Shown piece after piece: positions 1 through 8,718 of a stretch of DNA of 41,938 bases (positions are counted from its first letter, which is position 1; each line of letters starts with the position of its first letter). A program made the position numbers and the translations under genes. Source of the DNA: Spirochaetes bacterium GWB1_36_13 (lineage in GTDB: Bacteria > Spirochaetota > GWB1-36-13); NCBI GenBank assembly GCA_001829155.1, contig MIAO01000100.1:1-41938 (forward strand), given 5' to 3'. The notes beneath the pieces are model-generated. The model saw only the letters and a program-made list of their open reading frames with translations, was not told where the DNA came from and did not search any database.

Positions 1-164
1 TAAAATGATTCGAGTCAAATCAGATTAAATCTTCAAGACAGTTCAAAAAAAAATGTGTTGGAAAAACTTCCATTTTTTACCGGGTTATTGACAAAGAGAA
101 AGAAAATCTTGCGAATTTTCCGCTTCTTTTTTATGATTTGTGAAAGAGGATAAATGGATAGGGA

Positions 165-191
165 CAAGCTGGATTATATTCATCCAGCTTG
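165..191 (-). terminator. Hairpin downstream of the Mbx operon
   Basis: A perfect 10-bp stem (165-174 pairs with 182-191, GC-containing, 7-nt loop) lies 18 bases past the stop of the last gene of the minus-strand operon. The minus-strand sequence after it is pyrimidine-rich but has no clean run of T, so it may act as a terminator or as a 3'-end stabilising hairpin. Bases 1-164 hold no gene I can recognise. Confidence 0.45.
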
Positions 192-208
192 CGGATATAA
201 AAAGCAGT

Positions 209-2209
209 TTATTGATTTAAGTATTCATCGATTGCCTGAGCGGAGCGGTGTCCGTCGGCGATTCCGTGGATAATATCCGGTCCGTGGAGGATGTCTCCGC
301 CGATAAAGAACCAGTCCAGACTGGTTCTGCCTTTTTCATCGGATTTGATTCGTCCCTGTTCAAATTCCAGCTGATCTTTGAAATCTCCCAGATAACTGTA
401 ATCGGCCGATTGTCCGATGGCTTCCACAATCATGTCTCCATAGAAGATTTTTTCTTCGCACAGGTCAAAAACAGGGTGGAATCGTTTATTTTCATCAAAG
501 ACGCTGAGGCATTTCACGGTTTTCAGTCCCCGCACATTGCCTTTCTCATCGAAAATCACTTCCTGAGGTGCACGGCTTGGTTCCAGCATCACCCCTTTGG
601 TCTGTTCCACAGTACAGATATTCATGACAGCGTTTTTCCCGTTTTCCGGGTTTATGACTGTAATACACTCAAGCTTTTCACCCGCTTTCAGTTTCACGGT
701 GTTTCCGAATGGGTCGATTACCAGCTGCTGAGGGTCTTTGGCGGCAATATCCGATTCCAGATTAAGCCCTTCTTCCCGGCTTTCCACCAGTTCTTCCAGA
801 TCGGCAGGAAGTTCTTCTTCTTTCTCCAAACTCGTGATAATCATACTGACCTTGCCGTATTTCTGCCGCTGGAGACGGGAGAGGGTACGGGCAATGTCGA
901 AGGCTACATTTCCGCCGCCGATGATAATAATGTTTTTCCCGACAGGGATTTCTTCGCCTTTTCGGAAACGGTTTAAAAGTTCAATCGCTTTCTCGCTTTT
1001 CCCCTGTATTCCTTTTATATCGATTCCCCGGGCATTTTGAAGTCCTGTGGCGATAAACACGGCATCGGAGTCTTTTTTGATCCGATCCATTGATAGGTCT
1101 TTCCCTATTTTCTGACCGGTTTTGATTTCTACTCCGAGAGAGCGGATGACTTCAATATCTCTATCCAGCGCTTCATCCGGCAGACGGTAGGCAGGGATTC
1201 CGTAGCGCATCACTCCGCCCGCTTTTTTCCCTTCATCGTAAACGGTCACTTTATGCCCCAGGAGGCTTAAATAATAGGCAGCAGAGAGTCCTGACGGTCC
1301 ACCTCCGATTATGGAGATTTTTTTATTTCCGGAGCCTTTCACATATTCTTTGCTGACTTTAATAATTTCCTCGGTCGGCAGGCTGTCCACTGCGTAGCGT
1401 TTCAGCCATCGGATAGCGATCGCTTCACCCCGGTGGGAGATGGCGCAGACACTTTCACATTTATGGGTGCAGACCCGTCCGCAGACATTGGGGAGAGGAT
1501 TGTCTTCGTAAATTTGGCGCACCGATTCTTCCACATCGCCGTCCCAGATGGCGCGGATATATTCAGGAATATTCATATGCGCCGGGCAGGTTTCGGTACA
1601 GACACCGCATTCCACACAGCGGGAGGCTTCTTTTTCAGCCTGTTTCTTGGAATATCCTTTGATAATTTCCAGAAAATTGTCCCATCGTTTTTCCGGGGCG
1701 AGGTGCTCTATTTTTACCCGGTTTAAATCCAGCCAGGAGAGTTCATCAGGGGTCTGATATCCAAGGTTATGAATATATTTATCCCCTGCTACCACCTGAA
1801 GGGTCTTTTTGACATCTTCTACTTCATCATCTCCAAACTTGTCAATCGGAGTGGGGTAGTTGAAAAGATAATCCCGGCTCATGTTGAGAGAACCCGTAGG
1901 GCAGATATCCACACAGAAAGCACAGAAACAGCACCGTCCGTAATCAATCTCCGGCCTTTTGCCCAGCTTTCCTTCGCCTTTGTTCTCTCCTTCCACCATT
2001 TTGATGGCAGCAGTAGGGCAGATATCGGCACAGGTTCCGCAGCCGATACAGATATGGATATCGTTGCTGTGCAGCCCGCGGTAGGTGGGAGCAGCCCCTT
2101 CCTTGCCGAAGGTCGTGATATCTTCTTTCGGATAACGGACAGTGGTCGGTTTTTTAAACAAATTCTTCCAGAATGCCAAGGGAGAGAAAAAACTTTTTTT
2201 AAAACTCAT
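209..2209 (-). CDS. Fusion of Mbx/Mbh N-type ferredoxin subunit with GltD/NfnL-type FAD-NAD(P) oxidoreductase
   Basis: Predicted electron-transfer subunit of the membrane complex encoded just upstream. Residues about 45-115 form a NuoI/MbhN-like domain with two Cx2Cx2Cx3CP motifs (C54-57-60-64 and C93-96-99-103) for two [4Fe-4S] clusters. Residues about 185-275 match the N-terminal Fe-S domain of GltD, NfnL and dihydropyrimidine dehydrogenase (C198-201-204-208 and C243-247-251-255). A Rossmann FAD motif (GGGPSG, 302-307) and a second nucleotide motif (GGGNVAFDIA, 431-440) follow; GGD near 638-640 is the C-terminal FAD contact. In Mbh and Mbs the N subunit is a separate short protein, so the flavoprotein is an added module. 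The arginines usual after the second nucleotide fold are replaced by ITSLEKEEELPAD, and about 60 extra residues lie near 483-555. The ATG at 2209 is chosen over TTG 2233 because AGGAG sits 6 bases before it. It is the last gene of the operon, 13 bases after mbxL. The domains are secure; the donor and acceptor are inferred. Confidence 0.9.
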   Translation of the reverse strand: MSFKKSFFSPLAFWKNLFKKPTTVRYPKEDITTFGKEGAAPTYRGLHSNDIHICIGCGTCADICPTAAIKMVEGENKGEGKLGKRPEIDYGRCCFCAFCVDICPTGSLNMSRDYLFNYPTPIDKFGDDEVEDVKKTLQVVAGDKYIHNLGYQTPDELSWLDLNRVKIEHLAPEKRWDNFLEIIKGYSKKQAEKEASRCVECGVCTETCPAHMNIPEYIRAIWDGDVEESVRQIYEDNPLPNVCGRVCTHKCESVCAISHRGEAIAIRWLKRYAVDSLPTEEIIKVSKEYVKGSGNKKISIIGGGPSGLSAAYYLSLLGHKVTVYDEGKKAGGVMRYGIPAYRLPDEALDRDIEVIRSLGVEIKTGQKIGKDLSMDRIKKDSDAVFIATGLQNARGIDIKGIQGKSEKAIELLNRFRKGEEIPVGKNIIIIGGGNVAFDIARTLSRLQRQKYGKVSMIITSLEKEEELPADLEELVESREEGLNLESDIAAKDPQQLVIDPFGNTVKLKAGEKLECITVINPENGKNAVMNICTVEQTKGVMLEPSRAPQEVIFDEKGNVRGLKTVKCLSVFDENKRFHPVFDLCEEKIFYGDMIVEAIGQSADYSYLGDFKDQLEFEQGRIKSDEKGRTSLDWFFIGGDILHGPDIIHGIADGHRSAQAIDEYLNQ

Positions 2210-2222
2210 AAAAAACTCCTTC

Positions 2223-3368
2223 CTATCTGTCAAAATCCGGCGGACAAACAGCCAGGCTTGCCATCCAGATTGCTACATCGTCAATTAATAAACCGGGAAG
2301 CTGTTCCTGGGAAAGGTACAATCCCGCCGGAAGCGAAGGCCCCCGCACCGATACACGGTAAGGTTTCAAACCTCCGTCGGATACAACATAGTATCCATAC
2401 TCGCCTTTGGAAGACTCCACTTTTGCATAAGTGTCTCCGGCAGGCACTTTAAACTTGAGGGGATTGCCCAGATCAACCCGGATTTTAGTTTCACTGTAAG
2501 GGAACTTATCCAGAATCTGCTCGATCAGATCGAGAGTCATGGCATATTCTTTACGGATCTGAATTGCCCTTGCTAAAGCGTCTCCGCCTTCGGTGACCGG
2601 AATATTGAGTTCCAGTTCGGGGTAGGCTTCATAAGGATCGTCCAGACGGACATCGGCCAGATACCCGGTTGCCCGGAGGTTTGGTCCCACCAGCCCTACA
2701 TTGACAGCGTGCTCAGTGGTGATGGTTCCTATTCCCGAGAGCCTTTTTTGAACCACTGGGTTTTGAAAAAGGAGTTTGTCCCACTCAGGGATATTTCCTT
2801 TCAGATAAGTGATCACTTCCCTGAATTTTTCTACCCAGCCGTTCGGAAGGTCTCTCCTCACTCCGCCGGGAATATTATAGATATGGTAAACTCTTGCTCC
2901 GGTGAGCCATTCAAAAAAATCTAAAATCTTGTCGCGGTCGTCCATCATCCGGTACATGGTGCTGTAAAGCCCCGTCATGGCGGAAAGCGCTCCCATTCCC
3001 ATCAGGAAAGAAGTGGTACGGCTCATTTCCAGGGTCAGAGTCCGAAGGTATTTTACTTTTTTAGGGGTTTCAATACCTGCCAGGCGTTCTATCGCATTGC
3101 AGTAAACCACCTCATTGGGGTCAGGGTCCACAACGCAGATTCTTGGGATCAGACTCATGTTCTGAAACCAGAGTTTCTGCTCCATCAGTTTTTCAAATCC
3201 CCGGTGCAGAAGCCCTGCGCTCGGTCTTGCTGAAATAATGGTGGAACCGATGACATTCAGCACATAGGAAAAATTTCCGTGCATTCCCGGGTGGTTCGGT
3301 CCAAAAAACAGTTCATAAGTGCTGTATTTTTCATTTTCTGCCAGCTTGGTTAATTCTGTGAATGACAT
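2223..3368 (-). CDS. mbxL: Mbx/Mbs L-type subunit (NuoD / [NiFe]-hydrogenase large-subunit homologue) lacking the full Ni site
   Basis: Large catalytic-arm subunit of an Mbh/Mbs-type respiratory complex, 381 aa, facing the cytoplasm. FGPNHPGMHG near the N-terminus and RTTSFLMGMGA are typical of the NuoD/HycE fold. True group 4 hydrogenases carry two CxxC pairs that hold Ni-Fe. Here the first region reads RICVVDPDPN (only Cys78; Asp81 at the second position) and the last reads SLAVCPPDFDR (only Cys375), with no maturation tail after it. Complex I NuoD usually has none of these cysteines, so one Cys at each site resembles the sulfane-reductase subunit MbsL as I recall it. ATG 3368 has AGGAGG 6 bases before it, and the gene overlaps the end of mbxK by 19 bases. 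It is probably not a hydrogenase. Confidence 0.93.
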   Translation of the reverse strand: MSFTELTKLAENEKYSTYELFFGPNHPGMHGNFSYVLNVIGSTIISARPSAGLLHRGFEKLMEQKLWFQNMSLIPRICVVDPDPNEVVYCNAIERLAGIETPKKVKYLRTLTLEMSRTTSFLMGMGALSAMTGLYSTMYRMMDDRDKILDFFEWLTGARVYHIYNIPGGVRRDLPNGWVEKFREVITYLKGNIPEWDKLLFQNPVVQKRLSGIGTITTEHAVNVGLVGPNLRATGYLADVRLDDPYEAYPELELNIPVTEGGDALARAIQIRKEYAMTLDLIEQILDKFPYSETKIRVDLGNPLKFKVPAGDTYAKVESSKGEYGYYVVSDGGLKPYRVSVRGPSLPAGLYLSQEQLPGLLIDDVAIWMASLAVCPPDFDR

Positions 3369-3859
3369 GAAGGTCCTCCTTCATTTTCTTTTACTTCGGC
3401 TCCATAAGCCCTGATCGAATACTCCCGTGTGTCAAAATCTTTTCGAAGCGGCGGGAGGTCTTTCCAGTTATGCAGGAAGAGAGGTTCCAGATTGGGGTTT
3501 CCGATAAAATTGACCCCGAACATCTCGTGAATTTCCTGTTCATAAACCTGAGCCTGAGGCCAGATCCCATGAATGGTAGGAACTTCAGCTTTATTTCTGG
3601 GGAGTGCAACCTTTACGGTCATCTGAATTTTGTATTTGTAAGACCAGAGGTTATAGGTTACATGAAACTCATTTTGATCAATCCAGTCCACACAGGTCAG
3701 GTTGGAAAGGTGTTCAAACCCCTCTGACTTGGCAATGGTTAAAAAACCGTTGATCATCTGGGCGCTCACCCGTGACTCAATCTGATTGTGAAACCGTTCC
3801 TTGATTTCGATATCGGAAAAAAGGCTTTTCAGACGGGCGGTCATTTCTTGATTGGTCAT
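3350..3859 (-). CDS. mbxK: Mbx/Mbh K-type subunit (NuoC-like, 30-kDa subunit family)
   Basis: A 169-aa NuoC/EchD/MbhK-like subunit that packs against the J and L subunits in the cytoplasmic arm. The sequence shows the family pattern of a mixed alpha/beta domain ending in IWPQAQVYEQEIHEMFGV followed by PLFLHNW and PPLRKDF, close to the complex I 30-kDa signature (YEREVYDMFGI...HPDLRRLL). It carries no cofactor motif. The start ATG overlaps the stop of mbxJ as ATGA with a GGAGGG ribosome site before it, and the gene runs 19 bases into mbxL, so these three subunits are probably translationally coupled. Confidence 0.92.
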   Translation of the reverse strand: MTNQEMTARLKSLFSDIEIKERFHNQIESRVSAQMINGFLTIAKSEGFEHLSNLTCVDWIDQNEFHVTYNLWSYKYKIQMTVKVALPRNKAEVPTIHGIWPQAQVYEQEIHEMFGVNFIGNPNLEPLFLHNWKDLPPLRKDFDTREYSIRAYGAEVKENEGGPSCHSQN

Positions 3860-4428
3860 TTCAACCCTCCTGTGTCGAGAACGGGTGCGGTTCTTTCCAG
3901 AACTTCCCGCTGATTTTTTTTATACCACTCGTAGTTCAGCTGATATTTTTTATGACCGACGGCTTCTCCCTTGTCGATCATTTGAATCAGGGTCAAAAGC
4001 CCGTCTAAAACAGCCTGGGGTCTCGGCATGCATCCCGTCAGGCTTAAGTCCACCGGAATATATTTATCCAGATAGTTGATGGTGGCGTAACTGTCCCAGT
4101 AAATTCCGCCGTTGACCGGGCAGGAGCCGAACCCCACTACATATTTCGGATCCGGCATCTGCTCATAGCTTCGGACAATCCGTTTCAGAGTTTTGGCGGA
4201 AACATATCCGGTAATCAGTAAGATATCGGCTTGGCGGGGAGTGGCCATAGGGCCTATCCCAAAGCGTTCCATATCGAATCGGCTGGTCATGGTAGGGGGA
4301 AGCTCAACCGCACCGCAGCCGGTACAATAATAAAGCATCCAAAGGCTTCGCTGACGGAAAAAGTTCAATACCCTTTCCCATTTGTTATCTACAATCTCCT
4401 GTCTGCTGACAGTAATAAAATCACCCAT
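3856..4428 (-). CDS. mbxJ: Mbx/Mbs J-type subunit (NuoB / hydrogenase small-subunit homologue), proximal [4Fe-4S] cluster
   Basis: Small electron-transfer subunit of 190 aa that holds the cluster nearest the active site. The four ligands are visible: Cys35 and Cys38 (YYCTGCGAVE), Cys103 (GSCPVNGG) and Cys133 (GCMPRPQ). The spaced CxxC is the hydrogenase/Mbx type rather than the adjacent CC of complex I NuoB. In the Pyrococcus sulfane reductase this proximal cluster is, from memory, the proposed site of polysulfide reduction, so its presence beside a Ni-less L subunit matters. It lies 33 bases after mbxM with an AGAGG ribosome site and overlaps mbxK by 4 bases. Confidence 0.94.
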   Translation of the reverse strand: MGDFITVSRQEIVDNKWERVLNFFRQRSLWMLYYCTGCGAVELPPTMTSRFDMERFGIGPMATPRQADILLITGYVSAKTLKRIVRSYEQMPDPKYVVGFGSCPVNGGIYWDSYATINYLDKYIPVDLSLTGCMPRPQAVLDGLLTLIQMIDKGEAVGHKKYQLNYEWYKKNQREVLERTAPVLDTGGLK

Positions 4429-4461
4429 TTTGAACCTCTTTTCTTTCTGCCCTGTAAAGGG

Positions 4462-5352
4462 TTATTTCATATACATATTTAAGGCCAGCTGAATCACAGC
4501 AAGTCCGCCTGCATAGATCCATAAAAAGCGGACTGCCTGTTCTACCCGGTAACGGGCGTAAATTTCACTGAATAGAGTCAATACCATATAGACAATGAAC
4601 TGTTTCAGGACAAACTCCCATACCGTAGCTCCTCCGCCCAGAAAGAGGGCAGTGAGGAGGCCGGTTTCTACAAAAACAGCCACCGAGTATTGTAAAAAAG
4701 CCAGTCCGAGAAATTTTCCTGAAAGCTCCACCATGGGACCGGATGCAATCTCTGCCGGAGCAATCATGACATCAAAAGGTTTTTTTCCGGTCATTGCCTC
4801 CAGAGCCAGTAAAGACGCCAGAAATCCGAAAGGCATTTTAATAATGTGCCAGTTTTCAATTCCGCCTGCCTGCGCCTGCATAATGGAGAGGATATTAGTG
4901 GTCCCGTAATTGCTGATAAAAGACATCACAACAATGGCAAAAGGGATTTCATATCCCAGCATCAGGGTCAATGCTCTTCCTATCCCGATACTGGCCAGCG
5001 GGTTTCCTGAAGCGGAAACGCTTACGGCCATTCCCAGATATCCGATCGGCATAAAATACAGGATCAGAATAAGAGGCGAGTCGGAAGGAAAGGGAAGAAT
5101 CCCTCCCATCGGAACATACATGGCAGCGGCAAGGAGTCCTGCCAGTCCCATCAGGGCGCACAGATCCATGATGAAATTGTGGGAAATACTCTTCCGGCTG
5201 AAGGCTTTAATCACATCGATAAAACTCTGCCAGAAAGGAGGTCCGTACCGGCGCTGGAGCCTTGCGGTCAGTTTTCTTGAGATTCCCATAAATAAAAGCC
5301 CGATGGCCATTGCGGCCAATGCCCATAATACAAAATTGAGTGCATACATCAT
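4462..5352 (-). CDS. mbxM: Mbx/Mbh M-type subunit (NuoH / HyfC homologue), membrane anchor of the redox arm
   Basis: A 296-aa integral membrane protein with about eight hydrophobic segments, belonging to the NuoH/HyfC/EchB family. It joins the peripheral redox arm to the ion-pumping subunits. RRYGPPFWQSFIDVIKAF near residues 34-51 is the amphipathic cytoplasmic region conserved in this family, and ALEAMTGKKPFDVMIAPAEIASGP matches the cytoplasmic loop in which NuoH carries a PFDxxEAEsE-like signature; here Glu is kept in PAEIASGP. The start overlaps the stop of the preceding H' gene (ATGA). Two adjacent ATG codons are possible starts. Confidence 0.92.
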   Translation of the reverse strand: MMYALNFVLWALAAMAIGLLFMGISRKLTARLQRRYGPPFWQSFIDVIKAFSRKSISHNFIMDLCALMGLAGLLAAAMYVPMGGILPFPSDSPLILILYFMPIGYLGMAVSVSASGNPLASIGIGRALTLMLGYEIPFAIVVMSFISNYGTTNILSIMQAQAGGIENWHIIKMPFGFLASLLALEAMTGKKPFDVMIAPAEIASGPMVELSGKFLGLAFLQYSVAVFVETGLLTALFLGGGATVWEFVLKQFIVYMVLTLFSEIYARYRVEQAVRFLWIYAGGLAVIQLALNMYMK

Positions 5353-7235
5353 AGCAGTATTCCTATAACAAGAATTATTATCACTGACAGAGTCATAACC
5401 AGTGTCCCCATGTGAGGAGAGGCAAACCAGTTCTTCACTGCATTTGCAAAACGACTGACTTCCAATGTGATTTGGGAAAACCAGCTCTCGGCGTTGATTT
5501 TATCCAGAGCCGGAGCCGTCATTTTTTCAAAAGGTTCATAAAACTTCATGGCGTAATGCAGGTCTTCAGGAGTAAGACCCCAATCCTCAGGAGTTTCTCC
5601 TGCGGTATAATTGTCCATCATCTCTACGAAGCGTCTTTTTTTTCCGATCAGGAATAAGATAAATGCGAAGACAAATGCGCCGAGAAATACGCTTCCGGCT
5701 ATCAGAAGATCCACGCTGCTGGTAAACCCGGAGATTGAAGTCCAGTCAGCTTTGACAGCCTGATTGCTCACGGCCGAGAGGACTTCATTGACAGGACCCA
5801 TAATGATGCCGGGAAAAAATCCCGCCGCAAGCATGACCAGCATGAGAATAATCATGGCCAGAGACTGGAGCGGGGGAGCGTCTTTAATGTCTTTAAAACG
5901 GGGGGATAACTGCCCGAGATAGATGGAGTGGAGTCCCCGGTAGAGGTAAAGGAAGGCTCCAGTGGAAGCCAGAAAAATAGGGATCGCCATAAAAAACATG
6001 TGGCGGTTGAAAAGAGACTGAAAAACCAGCCATTTGGAGGCAAAACCGCTGGTAGGCGGAATTCCTGCGGCAGCGATAATGGAAATCAGAAACCCGAAGA
6101 AAGCGATCGGCATCCGGTAGCCCATTCCGCCCAGACGGTGCATTTCCCGTTCTCCGGTTCTAAACTTGACAGAAGCCATGGAGAGGAATATTCCGCCTTT
6201 AAAAACCATGTGGTTGACAGTATGAAAAAGAGCTGCTGCCAGTCCGAAATAAGTGTTCATAGACAGCGCTGCCAGAATAAACCCAATATTGGAGACGGTG
6301 GAATAAGCCATGAGGCGTTTCATATCGTTTTCCCGGATGGCCAGGAGAGTGCCCCAGAGAGCGGTAAAGGCTCCGATCCAGCCGAGGATAAAAAGAAAAA
6401 CCGGGATACCGAGAATGGCGGCTCCGTGATAGGAAGCCCCAAAAAGAGGCAGAACCATGCTCATCAGCCCGAAAACCCCGTATTTAATCATAACCCCGGA
6501 CAAAAATGCCGAGAAATCATCGGGAGCTTCGGCATGAGCCTTGGCCGGCCACATATAAAATGGGAAAACAGCTGATTTGGCAAAAAAAGTAAGGGTCAGG
6601 AGAACAGCGACCGTCAGGACAAAACTTCCGTCTGCTGTCCAGAGGCTGGAGAGAATCCCGATCCCTTCTTTCAGCATCAGAGTTCCAGTTTTTTGTATGA
6701 TAAGCATAACAGCGGCAAGCAGGGTAGAGGTTCCTATCAGAGAGAGGATAAAATAGTAGAGTCCCGCTTTTGCAGATTTGAGTTTTCCATGGGAAATAAT
6801 AAAATAGGATGTCCATCCCATCAGTTCCCATGCCGCAATGAAAGTGATCCAGTCTGCCGATAAAAACAAGGCAAAATTGGCTCCCATCAAGAGTGTCCAT
6901 AAAGGGGCAATTCCTGTGGCATGTTTTTTGTCGTTGTAGGAAAAAGAAAAAACGGCAAAAATCAGAGTAATCAATACGGAAGCCATTAGAAAGAAATAAC
7001 CGATCTCACTGTTTACCAGTGTCAGTTCAATATTTTCAATCCCTAAAAAAGTAAAAGGGAGTTTAATTTTTTCTACAGTTCCTTTCAAGCTCCATAATTG
7101 AAAAACAGCAAAAAGCTGCCAGGCCGCATTCAGTAAAAACAAACTCCACTGAACTTTTTTCCATTTCGATAAAGCAAAAGAGAGGAGTCCTGCCGCCAAA
7201 GCAATAGAGATGCTGATTGTCATCCAGTGTGTCAT
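5349..7235 (-). CDS. mbxH': Second antiporter-like subunit (H'), NuoL/MrpA-type proton- or Na+-conducting membrane protein
   Basis: A 628-aa polytopic protein of the proton-conducting NuoL/M/N family, the longer of two such subunits here. Conserved polar residues within membrane segments are visible: Glu in FIAAWELMGWTSYF, Lys in FAKSAVFPFYMWPAKAHAEAP, and LMAYSTVSNIGF with HTVNHMVFKGGIFL further on. A hydrophilic stretch followed by one C-terminal hydrophobic segment resembles the lateral-helix tail of NuoL. Mbh has one H-type antiporter subunit while Mbx/Mbs has H and H', so this duplicate helps assign the complex. It starts one base after the stop of mbxH and overlaps mbxM by 4 bases. Confidence 0.9.
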   Translation of the reverse strand: MTHWMTISISIALAAGLLSFALSKWKKVQWSLFLLNAAWQLFAVFQLWSLKGTVEKIKLPFTFLGIENIELTLVNSEIGYFFLMASVLITLIFAVFSFSYNDKKHATGIAPLWTLLMGANFALFLSADWITFIAAWELMGWTSYFIISHGKLKSAKAGLYYFILSLIGTSTLLAAVMLIIQKTGTLMLKEGIGILSSLWTADGSFVLTVAVLLTLTFFAKSAVFPFYMWPAKAHAEAPDDFSAFLSGVMIKYGVFGLMSMVLPLFGASYHGAAILGIPVFLFILGWIGAFTALWGTLLAIRENDMKRLMAYSTVSNIGFILAALSMNTYFGLAAALFHTVNHMVFKGGIFLSMASVKFRTGEREMHRLGGMGYRMPIAFFGFLISIIAAAGIPPTSGFASKWLVFQSLFNRHMFFMAIPIFLASTGAFLYLYRGLHSIYLGQLSPRFKDIKDAPPLQSLAMIILMLVMLAAGFFPGIIMGPVNEVLSAVSNQAVKADWTSISGFTSSVDLLIAGSVFLGAFVFAFILFLIGKKRRFVEMMDNYTAGETPEDWGLTPEDLHYAMKFYEPFEKMTAPALDKINAESWFSQITLEVSRFANAVKNWFASPHMGTLVMTLSVIIILVIGILL

Positions 7236-7236
7236 G

Positions 7237-8718
7237 TTAGATACCCCCGCCCAAAATATTTTTGATATAGACTGCGTTATCCATTAAGTCGGCGGTTACT
7301 TTTTTGAGAACTCCCATGATGGTTTCAGGGCAGATTCCGACCCACAGGATCAAGACGGAAAAAACAATGACTGTAACCGATAAGATCCAGTTTTTACTGC
7401 TTTTCAATTCCCGCTCGGGAGAAATAAAAAAGTGGTGTCCGATCCTCATCAGATAAGCCCCTTCTATCACGACAGCAGTTAAAACTGCAACAGCGCCGGC
7501 AGAAATCAGTCCTGAACCTGAAAAAAGGCTTCTTAAAAGTTCTAATTTCCCCCAGAATCCGGCAAAGAATGGAATTCCCATGAGAGAAAGACTGGCAATG
7601 ATAAAAGCAGCTCCCAGTACCGGGTTTTTCCGTCCTGCTCCCTGCATTTCTTTCCAATTATTACTTCCGGTTATTTCGGCGAACTTTCCGGCAATGAGAA
7701 GAAGAAGCGGTTTAGCCAGAGTATGGGCAAAAAGGATAAAAAGTCCTGCATAAACCGCGTTTTCTACAGGAAGGGCAAAAGCGAGTACAGCCAGCCCCAT
7801 CTGTCCGACAGAAGAAAATCCCAGAAGTTTTTTCAGCTTTTTTTCTCTGAGGGCGGCCAGTTCCCCGAAGAGGACTGATGCGATTCCCACGAGAAGCAGA
7901 ATATTTCCCATTTTTTGAATTGAGCCTTGGAAAACCGCTCCTTGGGCGGTAATGGTTACCCAGAAACGCGCCAGCACCAGTCCGGCCGTCATGCTTCCGA
8001 TTCCGGCAACAGCCGCTGAAAAAGGAGAAGAAGCCCCCTGATAAACTTCGGGAACCCAGGCATTGAAAGGAAAGAGTTCAGCTTCAAAAAAGAAAGCGGT
8101 AAAAATCAGTACCAGTATCAGGAGTCCGAAAGACGCTCCCAATACTCCGCCGGAAGAAAGATGCGCCATATTTAAAGTTCCGGCTGCAGAATAAAGAAGA
8201 CCGATACCGGTCAGCATCAGCATAGAGGTCAGTCCTGCGCTGATTAAGTATTTGAGCGAGCCCCGGCTGCCCCAGGCCTGATTGACGGAAGCAGTCAGGC
8301 TGATAGTGGTAATAGAGGCAATTTCAATCAGGACAAAGAGATTGAAAAGGTCGCCGGTTAAAACCATTCCCACATTGGCAAAGATAAAAAGCTGGAACAA
8401 AAGCTGGTAGTTGGCTTTTCGTTCTTTATTTAAGTCATTCAGGCTGATAAAAAATCCCATGAGATAAATCAGCGTTCCGGCACCTACTGAAAGGGGGCTG
8501 TAATAAAGGTTGATTCCGTAAGGAGCCTTCCATCCTCCCATGAGGAGATTTTTGCTGTTTAAAAGAATATCCGGAAGAATTATGATACCTAAAATCAAAC
8601 CTGCCAGATAAACGGCAGGAGAGAGGAACCGTCCATATTTTTTGCTGAAAATACTCCCCAGAGGAACCGTAAAAGCGGCAATCAGGGGGACAATCAGAAA
8701 GAGTGTTTCTAAAATCAT
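7237..8718 (-). CDS. mbxH: Antiporter-like subunit H (MnhD/MrpD, NuoM/N-type)
   Basis: A 493-aa polytopic subunit of the MrpD/NuoN family, with about 14 membrane segments and a predicted ion-translocation path. Key family features are LFNLFVLIEIASITTISL (intramembrane Glu) and FFEAELFPFNAWVPEVYQGA, where a charged residue interrupts the segment. KKLLGFSSVGQMGL is the usual broken-helix region. The ATG at 8718 is preferred over TTG 8724: it gives an ATGA overlap with the stop of mbxG and puts GAGG 7 bases upstream. With the H' gene directly downstream, the complex has two ion channels of this type. Confidence 0.92.
   Translation of the reverse strand: MILETLFLIVPLIAAFTVPLGSIFSKKYGRFLSPAVYLAGLILGIIILPDILLNSKNLLMGGWKAPYGINLYYSPLSVGAGTLIYLMGFFISLNDLNKERKANYQLLFQLFIFANVGMVLTGDLFNLFVLIEIASITTISLTASVNQAWGSRGSLKYLISAGLTSMLMLTGIGLLYSAAGTLNMAHLSSGGVLGASFGLLILVLIFTAFFFEAELFPFNAWVPEVYQGASSPFSAAVAGIGSMTAGLVLARFWVTITAQGAVFQGSIQKMGNILLLVGIASVLFGELAALREKKLKKLLGFSSVGQMGLAVLAFALPVENAVYAGLFILFAHTLAKPLLLLIAGKFAEITGSNNWKEMQGAGRKNPVLGAAFIIASLSLMGIPFFAGFWGKLELLRSLFSGSGLISAGAVAVLTAVVIEGAYLMRIGHHFFISPERELKSSKNWILSVTVIVFSVLILWVGICPETIMGVLKKVTADLMDNAVYIKNILGGGI

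Noticed and set aside
248-976. 242-aa open frame on the plus strand
   Set aside because: It lies wholly inside the ferredoxin-flavoprotein gene on the other strand, is Phe/His-rich and has no domain or ribosome site; it is an antisense shadow.
1769-2452. 227-aa open frame on the plus strand
   Set aside because: It runs antisense across the ends of two well-supported genes and has no recognisable protein pattern.
2223-5352. Active group 4 [NiFe] hydrogenase
   Set aside because: The large subunit lacks one cysteine of each Ni-binding pair and no hyp maturation genes lie nearby.
5928-6575. 215-aa open frame on the plus strand
   Set aside because: It is antisense to the H' antiporter gene; its hydrophilic, Ser/His/Lys-rich sequence is what antisense of membrane-protein codons gives.
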